A DNA stretch of 64,000 nucleotides from Vibrio tapetis subsp. quintayensis. GTDB lineage: Bacteria; Pseudomonadota; Gammaproteobacteria; Enterobacterales; Vibrionaceae. The notes beneath the pieces are model-generated. The model searched no databases and had not been told where the DNA came from. It was given only the letters and a program-made list of their open reading frames with translations. The stretch spans positions 62,001-126,000 of the forward strand of contig NZ_JAUFQV010000024.1 of NCBI RefSeq assembly GCF_030409945.1, read 5' to 3'. The position numbers and the translations under genes are program-made. Shown here one piece after another: positions 9,963 through 19,261 of this stretch; the stretch's first letter is position 1, and each line of letters begins with the position of its first letter.

Positions 9963-10640
9963 ATGATAAAAGCGATTCAAAAAAACAGCGGTGTGCTGGC
10001 CATTTTTGCCTTACTTTCAACCGGTGTGGTGGCGATTACTCATACACTCACGGCTGACCGAATTCTAGAGCAGCAACAAAAAAACCTCCTAAAAGTGCTT
10101 AATGAAGTATTACCAAAAGAGATTCACGACAATAAATTGGTAGAGCACTGTACTCTGTTTACCAGTAAACAATACTTAGGGTCAGATAAACCACAACCCG
10201 CCTACATCGCGACCAAAAATGGCAGCATTACAGGCATCGCCATTCAGGCTATTGCACCGGATGGGTATAACGGTCAGATCAAGCTGATGGTAGGGATGGA
10301 CCAAACTGGCACAATAACAGGAACACGAATCCTACAGCATGCCGAAACGCCGGGGTTAGGTGATAAGATCGACCTAAAAGTTTCCTCTTGGATCGAGAGC
10401 TTTACGGGTAAACGCTTAGAACAACAGAACGACAAATCGAATTCAGAGGCTTCCACATCCGGTTGGTCGATGAAGCAGTGGGCAGTACGAAAAGATGGCG
10501 GCGAATTTGACCAATTTACCGGAGCTACCATTACCCCACGAGCCGTTGTAAAAGCGGTCAAAAATGCGTCTCTCTTCTTCCAAGCAACTCATGAAGAGCT
10601 AGATCAACTGCCTATCAACTGTGGAGGTTCAAATGGCTGA
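9963..10640 (+). CDS. rsxG: Rnf/Rsx complex subunit G, periplasmic flavoprotein
   Basis: 225 residues. One N-terminal membrane helix (about 10-28) anchors a periplasmic FMN-binding domain. The covalent FMN site is the motif TGAT at 186-189 (attachment expected on Thr189), preceded by EFDQF. A hydrophilic Asn/Ser-rich stretch at about 155-168 makes it slightly longer than the usual 205-215 residues. It accepts electrons within the complex together with RsxD. The end overlaps the rsxE start by 8 bases. Confidence 0.96.
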   Translation: MIKAIQKNSGVLAIFALLSTGVVAITHTLTADRILEQQQKNLLKVLNEVLPKEIHDNKLVEHCTLFTSKQYLGSDKPQPAYIATKNGSITGIAIQAIAPDGYNGQIKLMVGMDQTGTITGTRILQHAETPGLGDKIDLKVSSWIESFTGKRLEQQNDKSNSEASTSGWSMKQWAVRKDGGEFDQFTGATITPRAVVKAVKNASLFFQATHEELDQLPINCGGSNG

Positions 10641-11322
10641 AAATAAGTTATTAATGAAGAATGGCTTATGGGACAACAACCCAGCATTAGTTCAGTTACT
10701 CGGACTTTGCCCTCTTCTTGCCGTTTCTTCAACCGTCACAAATGCGATGGGGCTTGGTATCGCTACCTTGTTAGTGCTGGTTGGATCTAACCTGATCGTT
10801 TCTCTGGTCAGAGACTATGTACCGAAAGAAGTACGCATCCCGATTTTCGTCATGATCATTGCCGCTCTAGTAACCTGTGTTCAACTACTCATGAATGCCT
10901 ACGCTTACGGCTTGTATTTGTCCCTTGGTATCTTCATTCCGCTTATCGTGACCAACTGCATCATCATTGGTCGAGCGGAAGCCTTTGCATCTAAAAACCA
11001 ACCATTACCCGCCGTACTAGATGGCTTTTGGATGGGCACCGGCATGTTATTAGTGCTCATGCTACTTGGCGCACTACGTGAAGTTTTGGGTAACGGCACT
11101 CTGTTTGATGGCGCTGACCTGTTACTCGGTGACTGGGCATCCGTATTGCGAATTGAAGTATTTCAGCTTGATAATAGTTTTCTTCTAGCGCTGCTCCCTC
11201 CCGGTGCGTTTATTGGCGTAGGCTTCATCATTGCGCTAAAAAATGTCATCGACAAGCAGCTCAGTGCGAGGCAACCAAAACAAGAAAAGCCCGTAATAGA
11301 ACGAGCAAGAGTCAGCAACTAA
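10633..11322 (+). CDS. rsxE: Rnf/Rsx complex subunit E
   Basis: 229 residues, six membrane helices, paralogous to RsxA with the matching [10 protein letters not shown] and TNCIIIG cysteine segments. The ATG at 10633 is chosen because GGAGG lies 5 bases upstream; an upstream GTG at 10621 would have no ribosome site. It is the last rsx gene. nth follows after 68 bases without an obvious T-run terminator, so it is probably in the same transcript. Confidence 0.96.
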   Translation: MAENKLLMKNGLWDNNPALVQLLGLCPLLAVSSTVTNAMGLGIATLLVLVGSNLIVSLVRDYVPKEVRIPIFVMIIAALVTCVQLLMNAYAYGLYLSLGIFIPLIVTNCIIIGRAEAFASKNQPLPAVLDGFWMGTGMLLVLMLLGALREVLGNGTLFDGADLLLGDWASVLRIEVFQLDNSFLLALLPPGAFIGVGFIIALKNVIDKQLSARQPKQEKPVIERARVSN

Positions 11323-11390
11323 TCAACACATAATAAGGGGCGAGTGAGCAAAAATACGCCCCATAAATCACTCAAGGAAGCAGCCTCGGT

Positions 11391-12032
11391 ATGAATAATA
11401 CAAAAAGGCGGGAAATATTAGAGAGATTGCGTCAAGACAATCCCAACCCGCAAACTGAACTCAACTGGAACTCCCCTTTCGAACTGCTGATTGCCGTTCT
11501 ACTTTCCGCTCAAGCCACTGACGTGAGCGTGAACAAAGCAACAGATAAACTTTATCCTGTTGCCAACACACCCCAAACCATTTTTGATCTCGGTGTCGAT
11601 GGCGTAAAAAGCTACATCAAAACCATTGGTCTGTTTAACTCGAAAGCTGAGAACGTCATTAAGACCTGTCGCATCTTACTCGATAAGCATCAAGGGATAG
11701 TTCCAGAAAGCCTAGAAGCTCTCGTTGAACTTCCTGGTGTGGGACGAAAAACCGCTAATGTTGTACTTAATACCGCCTTTGGCTGGCCGACCATTGCCGT
11801 TGATACTCACATTTATCGCGTATCCAACCGAACCAAACTCGCTATGGGCAAAACCGTTGACGATGTAGAACAAAAATTGCTCAAAGTCGTGCCTAAAGAG
11901 TTTAAATTAGATGTGCACCACTGGCTCATTTTGCACGGCCGCTATACCTGCATCGCTCGAAAACCGCGTTGTGGCAGTTGCTTGATTGAAGATCTATGCG
12001 AATTTAAAGATAAAATTTATCCAGAAGATTAG
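11391..12032 (+). CDS. nth: Endonuclease III
   Basis: Base-excision repair DNA glycosylase and AP lyase for oxidised pyrimidines, 213 residues. The helix-hairpin-helix [12 protein letters not shown] carries the catalytic Lys120, and Asp138 follows in VDTH; both numbers are identical to the E. coli enzyme. The C-terminal 4Fe-4S cluster has Cys187, 194, 197 and 203. Placement directly after rsxE is conserved across Gammaproteobacteria. An imperfect hairpin (GGGGCG...CGCCCC, 11337-11362) sits in the gap but lacks a T-run. Confidence 0.98.
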   Translation: MNNTKRREILERLRQDNPNPQTELNWNSPFELLIAVLLSAQATDVSVNKATDKLYPVANTPQTIFDLGVDGVKSYIKTIGLFNSKAENVIKTCRILLDKHQGIVPESLEALVELPGVGRKTANVVLNTAFGWPTIAVDTHIYRVSNRTKLAMGKTVDDVEQKLLKVVPKEFKLDVHHWLILHGRYTCIARKPRCGSCLIEDLCEFKDKIYPED

Positions 12033-12042
12033 GAGAAAAACA

Positions 12043-12459
12043 ATGTCAAAGGGAAGAATACTGCACACCATGCTACGCGTGGGCGATTTAGATAAATCCA
12101 TTACGTTTTACACCGATGTATTGGGCATGACGCTACTGCGTAAAAATGAAAACACACAATATGAATATACATTAGCATTTTTAGGCTACGGTGATGAGTC
12201 AGAGGGTTCTGTGATTGAGCTTACCTATAACTGGGGCACAACAGAATACGATCTAGGCGCAGGATACGGCCACATTGCACTTGGTTTTGATGACATTTAC
12301 CAAACCTGTGACGCAATCAAAGCCGCTGGCGGCAACGTAACACGTGAACCAGGGCCAGTGAAAGGCGGCTCAACTCATATTGCGTTTGTGAAGGACCCAG
12401 ATGGTTACATGATTGAGCTAATCCAAAATAAATCTGCGGGTGCAGGCTTAGAAGGCTAA
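12043..12459 (+). CDS. gloA: Lactoylglutathione lyase (glyoxalase I)
   Basis: 138 residues. It converts the methylglyoxal-glutathione hemithioacetal to S-lactoylglutathione, using Ni2+ or another divalent metal. The four metal ligands are visible: His8, Glu59, His77 and Glu125. The start is the ATG at 12043, with AGGAG seven bases upstream. The longer frame from 11986 runs back into nth and is not used. It lies 10 bases after nth and is probably co-transcribed with it. A strong terminator follows. Confidence 0.97.
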   Translation: MSKGRILHTMLRVGDLDKSITFYTDVLGMTLLRKNENTQYEYTLAFLGYGDESEGSVIELTYNWGTTEYDLGAGYGHIALGFDDIYQTCDAIKAAGGNVTREPGPVKGGSTHIAFVKDPDGYMIELIQNKSAGAGLEG

Positions 12460-12477
12460 ACTCAGAAATAAGTGATA

Positions 12478-12503
12478 AAGCGAGCGATGGCTCGCTTTTT
12501 TTT
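12478..12503 (+). terminator. Terminator after gloA
   Basis: AGCGAG...CTCGCT stem (12479-12484, 12491-12496) followed by eight T or more. Confidence 0.9.
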
Positions 12504-12539
12504 ATGCTACATCATAATTTATAAAGCCATAGCTTTACA

Positions 12540-12556
12540 TGATAATGATTATCAAT
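12540..12556. promoter_or_regulatory. Fur box
   Basis: Perfect 6-1-6 palindrome GATAAT-G-ATTATC (12541-12553), extended by TGA and AA. It lies 40 bp before the DUF2753 start, so iron repression of that gene is expected. Confidence 0.8.
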
Positions 12557-12592
12557 TAAATTACTCTCTCAATAACGAACGGAGAGTGAGAA

Positions 12593-13030
12593 ATGAACAT
12601 GACGGAGTGGGAGAAGCATACAATACAAGCTGATACTGCATTGCAAAATAATGACCTACTGCGCAGTATTTTGCATTACCAGCAAGCTTTGGCCATTTCA
12701 GATCAGCTCTCTTTTTCGGACGAGATAGACATCGACGACCTACTCACCATCAAGGTCATCTCATGCCATAACTTAGCCAATTTTTGGCGCTTATCTGGCG
12801 ATGATGAATACGAATTAAAATACCTCCAGCTTGCTTCTGAACGCCTGTTAACGTTAGTGCCTCAATGCCACAATAAAGAGTGTGATTCATTTGTAGACTC
12901 ACTTGGCTGCTGCCAAAAGGCGCTCGTAGAGTTTATGAAACGCCACCCAAACCCTGAAGTAGCTAAGCTGGTTCAAAATATCAATACCGCATCAAGCTGC
13001 AACGTTATTGCTAAATTCAGGTTAAACTAG
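12593..13030 (+). CDS. DUF2753 family protein, probably Fur-regulated
   Basis: 145 residues, soluble and mostly helical. The first 45 residues resemble a tetratricopeptide unit (ALQNNDLLRSILHYQQALAIS), and a second helical pair spans about 60-130. Cysteines cluster at CHNKECDS and LGCCQKA. I recognise it as the DUF2753 family of Vibrionaceae, whose function is unknown. GGAGAG lies at proper spacing before the ATG. A Fur box lies upstream and a terminator downstream, so it is a single-gene iron-responsive unit by inference. TPR-like folds usually bind other proteins; no catalytic motif is visible. Confidence 0.85.
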   Translation: MNMTEWEKHTIQADTALQNNDLLRSILHYQQALAISDQLSFSDEIDIDDLLTIKVISCHNLANFWRLSGDDEYELKYLQLASERLLTLVPQCHNKECDSFVDSLGCCQKALVEFMKRHPNPEVAKLVQNINTASSCNVIAKFRLN

Positions 13031-13068
13031 TTCACTGTTCTACCGATTCAAAGGCAACCAGACACCAG

Positions 13069-13096
13069 AAAGGCAGCGTACTAACCGCTGCCTTTT
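13069..13096 (+). terminator. Terminator after the DUF2753 gene
   Basis: AAAGGCAGCG (13069-13078) pairs with CGCTGCCTTT (13086-13095), a 7-nt loop. The T-run is short. Confidence 0.75.
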
Positions 13097-13530
13097 GCTA
13101 CTCAATCCTGAAATAGTGTAGCCACAAGAAGCAAGTTCGCATGGTTCTCAGGAATCTACTTATTGAGTGCGTTGGCTTAAAATCGCCGCATTCAACCTCA
13201 ACAGCGAACTATTATCCTTTCCTCGCTCCCACACTCGGCGTGCTCATACATACCAAAAATGAAGAGCACAAGGTTGGCCCTAATAAAACTCATCCTAACC
13301 ACTTTTCAACTCCGTTATGCAAGCAAAGACGAAAAGATTAATTACATTTAAATCATTGAGTTAGAATATATAATGCGGGAGCCACTACTCCGAATTCCGA
13401 GTTAATTTTTGCAACCACCAGCTAAGATTAATCACGAATTTTGCCTTTTCAGTATCAATCCGATAGCCTTTGCGCCACAGTAGTGGGCAACCACTGCATC
13501 AGAATAAACATCGTCAACGAGGTTCAGACA
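13097..13530. other. Spacer before creB
   Basis: About 430 bases. A frame at 13141-13341 exists but has no ribosome site and unusual composition, so I do not call it. A -10-like TATAAT is at 13369-13374. An imperfect palindrome ACTCCGAATTCCGAGT (around 13388-13403) may be regulatory for creB. Confidence 0.5.
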
Positions 13531-14235
13531 TTGACCGAACAATCGACCGTCATCATTATTGAAGATGAATCTGCCATTGCAGACAACTTGATTCACGTTT
13601 TAGAGATGGATGGCTACCACGTGGAGTGGTTTACAACGGCAGGAGAAGGCTTAGCCTTTTTGAAGAAAAACTCGGCACTCCTACTCGTGTTGGATGTCGG
13701 ATTACCCGATGGTAACGGCTTTGAACTGTGTAAAACCATCCGAGAATTTTCTGATATTCCGATTATCTTTCTAACCGCCAGAAATGATGAAATTGACCGT
13801 GTGGTTGGCTTGGAAATTGGAGCTGATGACTACGTGACTAAGCCATTTAGCCCGCGTGAAATGCTGGCTCGCATCAAACTTCGAAGCAAAGCCAAAGCGA
13901 CGGTGGTAGAACCAGAACTAAGTCCAGCTTTAACACAACGTCATCCAACCCATGATTTAGTCGCACAAAACTTTGATTATAGCGCCGGAGGTGATCTGCT
14001 TGGTCTTACTGCGGTTGAGTTTAAGATCCTTGATAAGCTCATTTCCGTATCTCGCAATGTATTGAGCCGAGAGCAGCTACTGGTTGCCGCAGATATGGCA
14101 CCAGAAGCGGCGTACGAACGAAACATCGATACTCACATCAAAGCTATTCGCTATAAGCTGAAGCCATTTCAGATGTCTGACCGAATTTGTACCAAACGTG
14201 GCTTTGGTTACTTCTACAGCGTTAAGGGAAAATGA
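13531..14235 (+). CDS. creB: CreB-like response regulator
   Basis: OmpR/PhoB-type regulator, 234 residues from the TTG at 13531. That start has GAGG eight bases upstream and gives the family length; a longer frame from 13441 adds 30 unrelated residues. The receiver domain (1-120) has acidic pocket ED at 11-12, phospho-acceptor Asp55 in LVLDVGLPDG and the Lys in YVTKPFSPREM. A winged-helix DNA-binding domain fills 135-230. Gene order creB-creC-creD supports the Cre assignment (carbon-source/peptidoglycan-stress two-component system of enterics, BlrAB in Aeromonas). It overlaps creC. Confidence 0.85.
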   Translation: MTEQSTVIIIEDESAIADNLIHVLEMDGYHVEWFTTAGEGLAFLKKNSALLLVLDVGLPDGNGFELCKTIREFSDIPIIFLTARNDEIDRVVGLEIGADDYVTKPFSPREMLARIKLRSKAKATVVEPELSPALTQRHPTHDLVAQNFDYSAGGDLLGLTAVEFKILDKLISVSRNVLSREQLLVAADMAPEAAYERNIDTHIKAIRYKLKPFQMSDRICTKRGFGYFYSVKGK

Positions 14236-15677
14236 TGATTCACTGGCCAAGAATCCCGCTTGGATTAAGGCTGTTTTTCCTCTACTTTATCTTAGTGGGA
14301 ATGACCGCTTATACGGTGAGCAAAACCGTTGTTCAAGAGCTTAAGCCCACAGTACGTCAAACCACCGAAGAAACACTAGTCGACATGGCGAACTTACTTG
14401 CGGTATTAGCAGAAGAAGACGTCGCCAATGACAAGCTATTAGAAAGTCGATTTTCCCAGCTATTAACGGCTTATGGCCAACGAGAGCCACAAGCACGCAT
14501 TTGGGAGATTGGAAAAAAAGCGATTAACCATCGAATTTATATTACAGATAAACAAGGCGTTGTCATTGCAGATTCTTGGCAACAAGACGTCGGCAAAGAC
14601 TACTCACAATGGAATGATGTGTACCTCACTCTTCGCGGTCAATATGGTGCGCGAAGTACAATTGAAGACCCGAATGACCCACTCTCAACCGTGATGCATG
14701 TCGCCGCGCCGATTTACCATAACGGCGAAATTATTGGTAGCGTGACGGTGGCAAAGTCCAATCGCTCAGTACAACCATTTATCGATCTCTCTAAACGTAA
14801 TGTGCTTTTTTGGATGGTGTGGATGAGTGGCTTAGTATTACTCGCTGGGGCATTGTTTGCTTGGCGAATTCACTCGGCATTGAATAAATTGGAAGACTAC
14901 GCGACCAAAATGGGGGAAGGAGAAAAGGTATCCAAGCCGAAATTCCGTATTTTTTATGAATATGGCACGCTCAGTGATGCGCTAGAGAAAATGCGCAATC
15001 AGCTTGACGGTAAGCAATATGTGGAAGAATACGTTCAAACCCTGACTCATGAGTTAAAAAGTCCGCTATCTGCCATCAAAGGCGCAAGCGAAATATTGCA
15101 GATGCCATTACCGGAAGAAAAGGTCGCTCACTTCGCTAGCAACATCGAACGAGAAAGTGATCGCATGCAGTCACTGATTGATAAGTTGCTTGAACTGGCT
15201 CGCCTTGAGAAGCGCCCGGAACTTGAACAAGTCGAACAAATTTTAGTACACCAAATGGTGAGCGAAGTGATTAGCTCTGCGGATGCGCGTTTGAGTAGTA
15301 AATTAGTCACTGCGGATATCAAGATTGATGAAAATCTCATGGTGCTTGGCGACGCATTTTTACTTAAGCAAGCTGCCTTTAACTTGATGGATAATGCGTT
15401 GGATTTCGCTTACACCAAAGGCCATATTGAATGGAGAGTGGAAGTTACGAAAAGAAATGTATCCCTCTCTATTTTCAACTCAGGCCCTCACATTCCGGAC
15501 TACGCAATGCCTCGCTTAACTGAGCGCTTTTATTCTCTCGCTCGTGAGAATGGCGTTAAGAGCACCGGATTGGGGCTCAACTTTGTCGAGCAAGTTGCTA
15601 AGCTGCATAAAGGAGAGCTGCTCGTAGAAAACACTGAATTCGGCGTCAAGATAACTCTGACTTTACCAACTCCATAG
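14235..15677 (+). CDS. creC: CreC-like sensor histidine kinase
   Basis: 480 residues. Two membrane helices (about 10-28 and 190-212) flank a periplasmic sensor region. A HAMP-like linker precedes the DHp domain, whose phosphorylated His272 lies in THELKSPLSAIKGA. The ATPase domain follows, with the N box DNALDFAY and G box STGLGLNFVEQV. ATGs at 14232 and 14235 are both possible; 14235 has the better spacing to AAGGG. The kinase partners CreB. Its periplasmic ligand is unknown; in Aeromonas the homologue responds to cell-wall damage. Confidence 0.85.
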   Translation: MIHWPRIPLGLRLFFLYFILVGMTAYTVSKTVVQELKPTVRQTTEETLVDMANLLAVLAEEDVANDKLLESRFSQLLTAYGQREPQARIWEIGKKAINHRIYITDKQGVVIADSWQQDVGKDYSQWNDVYLTLRGQYGARSTIEDPNDPLSTVMHVAAPIYHNGEIIGSVTVAKSNRSVQPFIDLSKRNVLFWMVWMSGLVLLAGALFAWRIHSALNKLEDYATKMGEGEKVSKPKFRIFYEYGTLSDALEKMRNQLDGKQYVEEYVQTLTHELKSPLSAIKGASEILQMPLPEEKVAHFASNIERESDRMQSLIDKLLELARLEKRPELEQVEQILVHQMVSEVISSADARLSSKLVTADIKIDENLMVLGDAFLLKQAAFNLMDNALDFAYTKGHIEWRVEVTKRNVSLSIFNSGPHIPDYAMPRLTERFYSLARENGVKSTGLGLNFVEQVAKLHKGELLVENTEFGVKITLTLPTP

Positions 15678-15707
15678 AAACTCCACATTAGCTCCATTCG
15701 TTCTCCA
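15670..15707 (+). promoter_or_regulatory. Four CTCCA boxes at 11-bp intervals upstream of creD
   Basis: CTCCA occurs at 15670, 15681, 15692 and 15703, exactly one helical turn apart. The first lies in the last codons of creC. This has the geometry of the known CreB recognition element, a direct repeat TTCAC-N6-TTCAC, but with a different pentamer. The array ends 45 bp before the creD start, a suitable position for an activator. CreB binding is inference. Confidence 0.6.
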
Positions 15708-15752
15708 AATTACTGATTTAGATTACTTACATCAGCAAATGGAGAATGAAAC

Positions 15753-17093
15753 ATGAAAAAGATCCTCAATAATCAACTCGGCACGAAGTTCGCCTTCGTG
15801 CTGTTTTTGTTTGTCTTACTGCAAATCCCACTTTCAATGGTCACAGGGCTGATCTCAGAACGTTCCTATCGCCAAGATGAAGTAAGAAGTGACATAGCGC
15901 GCAGCAGTAGCGGTGAACAGCACATAATTGGCCCTTTCATTATGGTGAACTACACCAAGACCAGCTATCGAGATGAAAAAGTACAGACAAAAGATTACCG
16001 CAAATTCCTCTTACCTAACACCTTTGATATGAGCGCTGATCTGGACAGTTTTGAAAAGTATCGCGGTATTTACCGTGCGCGTTTATACAAAGCGCAAGTG
16101 GCTCTAAAAGGTACTTTTGATGCTGCTGACTTAGCTAAACTGCATGATCTTGATATTGAAAACATCAGCCTAGTGGTCGGTATTGAAGACAGCCGTGGAT
16201 TGCTTCGTCTCGATGACATGACGCTCTCAAGCTCGGGGATCAAAGTGATGCCAGGAACCGGATTAGATCAACTACCACAAGGTTTCCATAGTGAGCTTAC
16301 CCTAGAAGACCTGAAGGCCCAGCAACCCTTGGAATTCGATCTTAACTTCTTGCTCCAAGGGATGGGACAGCTGCAAGTGACACCCATTGGCAACGAAACT
16401 ACTGTAGCGTTGTCTTCTGTTTGGCCACACCCAAGCTTTATCGGTGACTACTTACCAGTGTCGTCGGACGTATCAGAAGATGGGTTTAAGGCGCAATGGG
16501 TGAGTAATAACTTCTCTACCAATATCACTCAATTGTTTCAGAGTTGCCTGTCATCAAACAACGCCTGCTATGAACTTGATCAGCGACAAATGGGGGTGGA
16601 TTTAATTGATCCAGTTGATCACTATTTGAAATCTCATCGAGCGGTAAATTACTCATTGTTAGTGATTACACTCGTGTTTGCGAGCTTCTTTCTGTTGGAG
16701 CTATTTCAAGCTCGTCCAGTTCACCCAGTGCAGTATGGTTTTATAGGCTTAGCGCTAGCACTTTTCTATTTGCTGCTGATTTCAATGAGTGAGCACCTAG
16801 GCTTCAACTGGGCATATGTCGTGTCTGTCATGGCATCTACGGGTCTATTGAGCGTGTACGTCAGTGGTATGCTGAGTAACCTAAAGCATGGCGCAATATT
16901 TGGGGGATGTATGCTCACGCTCTACGGCTTGTTGTTTGGGTTACTTCAAGCAGAAAGTTACGCGTTAGTCATGGGTTCGCTGCTGTGCTTTGCGATTTTG
17001 AGCTTCACTATGGTGATCACGCGTAACGTTGACTGGTATACGCGGAATAGAATAGCGGAAGACGAAGCAAAGGCTGCGAATGAAAATGCTTAA
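15753..17093 (+). CDS. creD: CreD-like inner membrane protein
   Basis: 446 residues. A signal-anchor helix at about 12-32 is followed by a large periplasmic domain (about 35-300), and then by six hydrophobic helices. CreD is the main output of CreBC in E. coli and Aeromonas, where its overproduction affects the envelope and beta-lactam or colicin tolerance; its biochemical activity is unknown. GGAGAATG provides the ribosome site. It sits 75 bases after creC, with the CTCCA array in the gap, so it may have its own CreB-driven promoter. Confidence 0.88.
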   Translation: MKKILNNQLGTKFAFVLFLFVLLQIPLSMVTGLISERSYRQDEVRSDIARSSSGEQHIIGPFIMVNYTKTSYRDEKVQTKDYRKFLLPNTFDMSADLDSFEKYRGIYRARLYKAQVALKGTFDAADLAKLHDLDIENISLVVGIEDSRGLLRLDDMTLSSSGIKVMPGTGLDQLPQGFHSELTLEDLKAQQPLEFDLNFLLQGMGQLQVTPIGNETTVALSSVWPHPSFIGDYLPVSSDVSEDGFKAQWVSNNFSTNITQLFQSCLSSNNACYELDQRQMGVDLIDPVDHYLKSHRAVNYSLLVITLVFASFFLLELFQARPVHPVQYGFIGLALALFYLLLISMSEHLGFNWAYVVSVMASTGLLSVYVSGMLSNLKHGAIFGGCMLTLYGLLFGLLQAESYALVMGSLLCFAILSFTMVITRNVDWYTRNRIAEDEAKAANENA

Positions 17094-17508
17094 GCAGAGC
17101 TTTTTTGCCCGTCAACAAAGCGAAATGAATGACGATAATTCTAGTATTCACTTTCGTTTTTCTAAGATACATGGACTTAAATGCTGCATGTGTTTCATCG
17201 CTCTGATTGTTATCGCGCTTTACGTCCGAGACAACTTTGTTCGCCCAACGTTCGGTGACGTATTGGTTGTCGTTTGGCTTTACTACTTATTAGCGAGCAT
17301 CCTATCAATGCCCGTCACATGGCTCGCGTCACTGGTGGTATTGATAGCATTTATTGTCGAACTTGGGCAGTTATTGCACGTAGTAAATTTGCTTAACATC
17401 GAATCATCTTCGCTTTTGGCCGTGATTTTGGGAGCAACATTTGATTGGAAAGATCTGTTTGCTTACTGCGTTGGAGGTGCATTGTGTTGGTGGATGGAGA
17501 CGAAATAA
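17080..17508 (+). CDS. DUF2809-like membrane protein
   Basis: 142 residues, about four hydrophobic helices (roughly 35-50, 60-78, 80-100, 120-138). The pattern RPTFGDVLVVVWLYYLLAS followed by ELGQLLHV and DWKDLFAYCVGG is what I recall of the DUF2809 family of small integral membrane proteins, function unknown. The start overlaps the creD stop by 14 bases with AAAGG upstream, so it is the fourth gene of the cre unit. An internal ATG at 17125 is also possible. Family name by memory only. Confidence 0.7.
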   Translation: MKMLKQSFFARQQSEMNDDNSSIHFRFSKIHGLKCCMCFIALIVIALYVRDNFVRPTFGDVLVVVWLYYLLASILSMPVTWLASLVVLIAFIVELGQLLHVVNLLNIESSSLLAVILGATFDWKDLFAYCVGGALCWWMETK

Positions 17509-18059
17509 AATCGAAAGTGAAAATGAGATCGACTAAAACTCATTGTATTTGGCCAAAACGACGGTTCCGTAAAAGAATCAGTGTACTCAAGCAAGTATAC
17601 CTTTGGTCATTAATCAACAAAGAACAGAGTTAGATTGAATTAGTTTTAGGTTTTTCTCTAGGGCCTTAGCACTCTTTAGTAACCCAAAGGAATCTTAAGC
17701 TCATCGATACTGATCGGTTAGTTTAGATTCCTTTCATCGGTGTCGTTGAAAATAAACGTTGCGAGAAAATGAAAGTTTACCCTACAAAGTTTGATATTCA
17801 ATAGACGATATCGTGCAAATGCAGTGGATATTATTTTTGGTAGTGTGCCAGAAGACTAGACGGAAAATATGGCAAGGTATTTACGGTAGAAACCTATATA
17901 AATCGTTCTATGCCTGTGGCTGAATCAAACTTGCTCTTTCTAAAATCACAACTTCACTATTTTTCAATCCTATAGTTGGATAATTTTAAAATTTATTTAT
18001 ACAATTAAAAATTATCTCTTTACTATTTACCCACTATCAATATAGGTCAGGTGGGACAT
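17509..18059. other. A+T-rich spacer before the serine hydrolase
   Basis: About 550 bases without a supported gene. It contains a perfect 10-bp inverted repeat AAAGGAATCT/AGATTCCTTT (17686-17695, 17725-17734) with a 29-nt loop and no T-run. Composition becomes strongly A+T-rich toward 18050, continuing into the next gene. Confidence 0.5.
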
Positions 18060-19037
18060 ATGATTAATGAAAGATTAAAAGCACTAGAAGGTTTAATTCA
18101 TCATGAATACTCAAATATATCTGGTCTTGCCATATTTATAGGCGTTCAAATTGAGTATGAGTATTATGCTGAGGGGTATAGTCAAGATAGTACTGTTCAT
18201 GTTGCGTCAGTTACCAAAAGTATTTTATCTCTGCTCATTGGTATTGCAATTGAACAAGGGTCTATAAAAAGCATTGATGATAAAGTGTTAGATTATTTTC
18301 CTGCCTATAAATTAAAAATAGGAGAAAAAACGATTCAACAACTAACAATTAAGCATTTATTAACCATGACCGCACCGTACAAATTTAAATCAGAGCCCTA
18401 CACAAAAGTGTATTCGAGTGATGACTGGACTGTGACAGTATTAGACCTCTTAGGTGGAAAAGGAAATATAGGCGAATTTAAATACACGACAGTTGGTATC
18501 CAAATTTTATCTGGGATAGTCAAAAATGCGACAAATCTACCTGTTCTTGAATTTGCCAATAAAAATCTTTTTGAACCATTGAATATTGCAGTGTCACAAA
18601 ACATTAAAATACAAGGTAGAGACGATTATCTGGATTTTCTTAAAAAGAATGTGAGCAGTGGATGGGTTATTGATCCTAAAGGCCTGAATACAGGTGGATG
18701 GGGGCTTACTTTAACAGCGCGTGATATGGTTAAAATTGGTCAGTTATATCTGAATAAAGGAACTTGGAACAATAAAAAAATAGTTTCTTCAAAATGGATT
18801 AAGGATAGTGTGACAAAACACAGTTCTTTAGAGAATAAAGCATATGGGTTTTTATGGTGGGTTATTGATGATGTTACTGGTACTTATGCAGCTATAGGTG
18901 ATGGTGGTAATATAATCTATGTTTCATCAATAAACAAAATGGTAGTAGCGATCACATCTCAATTTAAGCCACGAGCTAAAGATCGAATAGAGCTAATAAA
19001 GAAACATATAGACCCAATTTTTAATTGTAGTGGATAA
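18060..19037 (+). CDS. Serine hydrolase of the class C beta-lactamase / PBP4* family
   Basis: 325 residues from the ATG at 18060, with AGGTGGG just upstream. The catalytic SxxK is seen in ASVTKSILS (near residue 48), a Tyr motif in KYTTVGIQ, and a Gly-rich third motif region near GDGGN. There is no signal peptide, unlike secreted beta-lactamases, so it is predicted cytoplasmic. Such proteins include esterases and peptidases acting on D-amino-acid or small ester substrates; the substrate cannot be told. Base composition is much more A+T-rich than neighbours and codons favour A/T endings (ATA, AAA, TTA), which suggests recent transfer. Confidence 0.8.
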   Translation: MINERLKALEGLIHHEYSNISGLAIFIGVQIEYEYYAEGYSQDSTVHVASVTKSILSLLIGIAIEQGSIKSIDDKVLDYFPAYKLKIGEKTIQQLTIKHLLTMTAPYKFKSEPYTKVYSSDDWTVTVLDLLGGKGNIGEFKYTTVGIQILSGIVKNATNLPVLEFANKNLFEPLNIAVSQNIKIQGRDDYLDFLKKNVSSGWVIDPKGLNTGGWGLTLTARDMVKIGQLYLNKGTWNNKKIVSSKWIKDSVTKHSSLENKAYGFLWWVIDDVTGTYAAIGDGGNIIYVSSINKMVVAITSQFKPRAKDRIELIKKHIDPIFNCSG

Positions 19038-19261
19038 GATAATTTTCCCAACTACATCTAGGCTAGCCGCATGGTTGCAATACTAGAGACAATCCGAAAA
19101 ATCAAAATGTGCTATAAATCGTAACTCACAACTGTCCAGAAATGGGGCTACCACACGGATGCACAAGAACAAGTAACCTGTCAGTGATATGGGAAGGAAA
19201 ATCTTGGCGTTGTCGGTTAGCATTATTACCAAGAGCCTCACTAATAGTGATAAATGAGACT

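Noticed and set aside
13141..13341. 66-codon open frame between the DUF2753 gene and creB
   Set aside because: No Shine-Dalgarno, no recognisable protein character, and rare-residue content unlike Vibrio proteins.
15678..15752. Classical CreB site TTCAC-N6-TTCAC before creD
   Set aside because: No TTCAC pair is present; only the CTCCA array with the same 11-bp spacing.
17445..17633. 62-codon frame overlapping the DUF2809 gene end
   Set aside because: Out-of-frame shadow with no start signal.
17686..17734. Inverted repeat considered as a superintegron attC/VCR site
   Set aside because: It lacks the GTTRRRY and RYYYAAC core sites, and the following gene is not in a cassette array.
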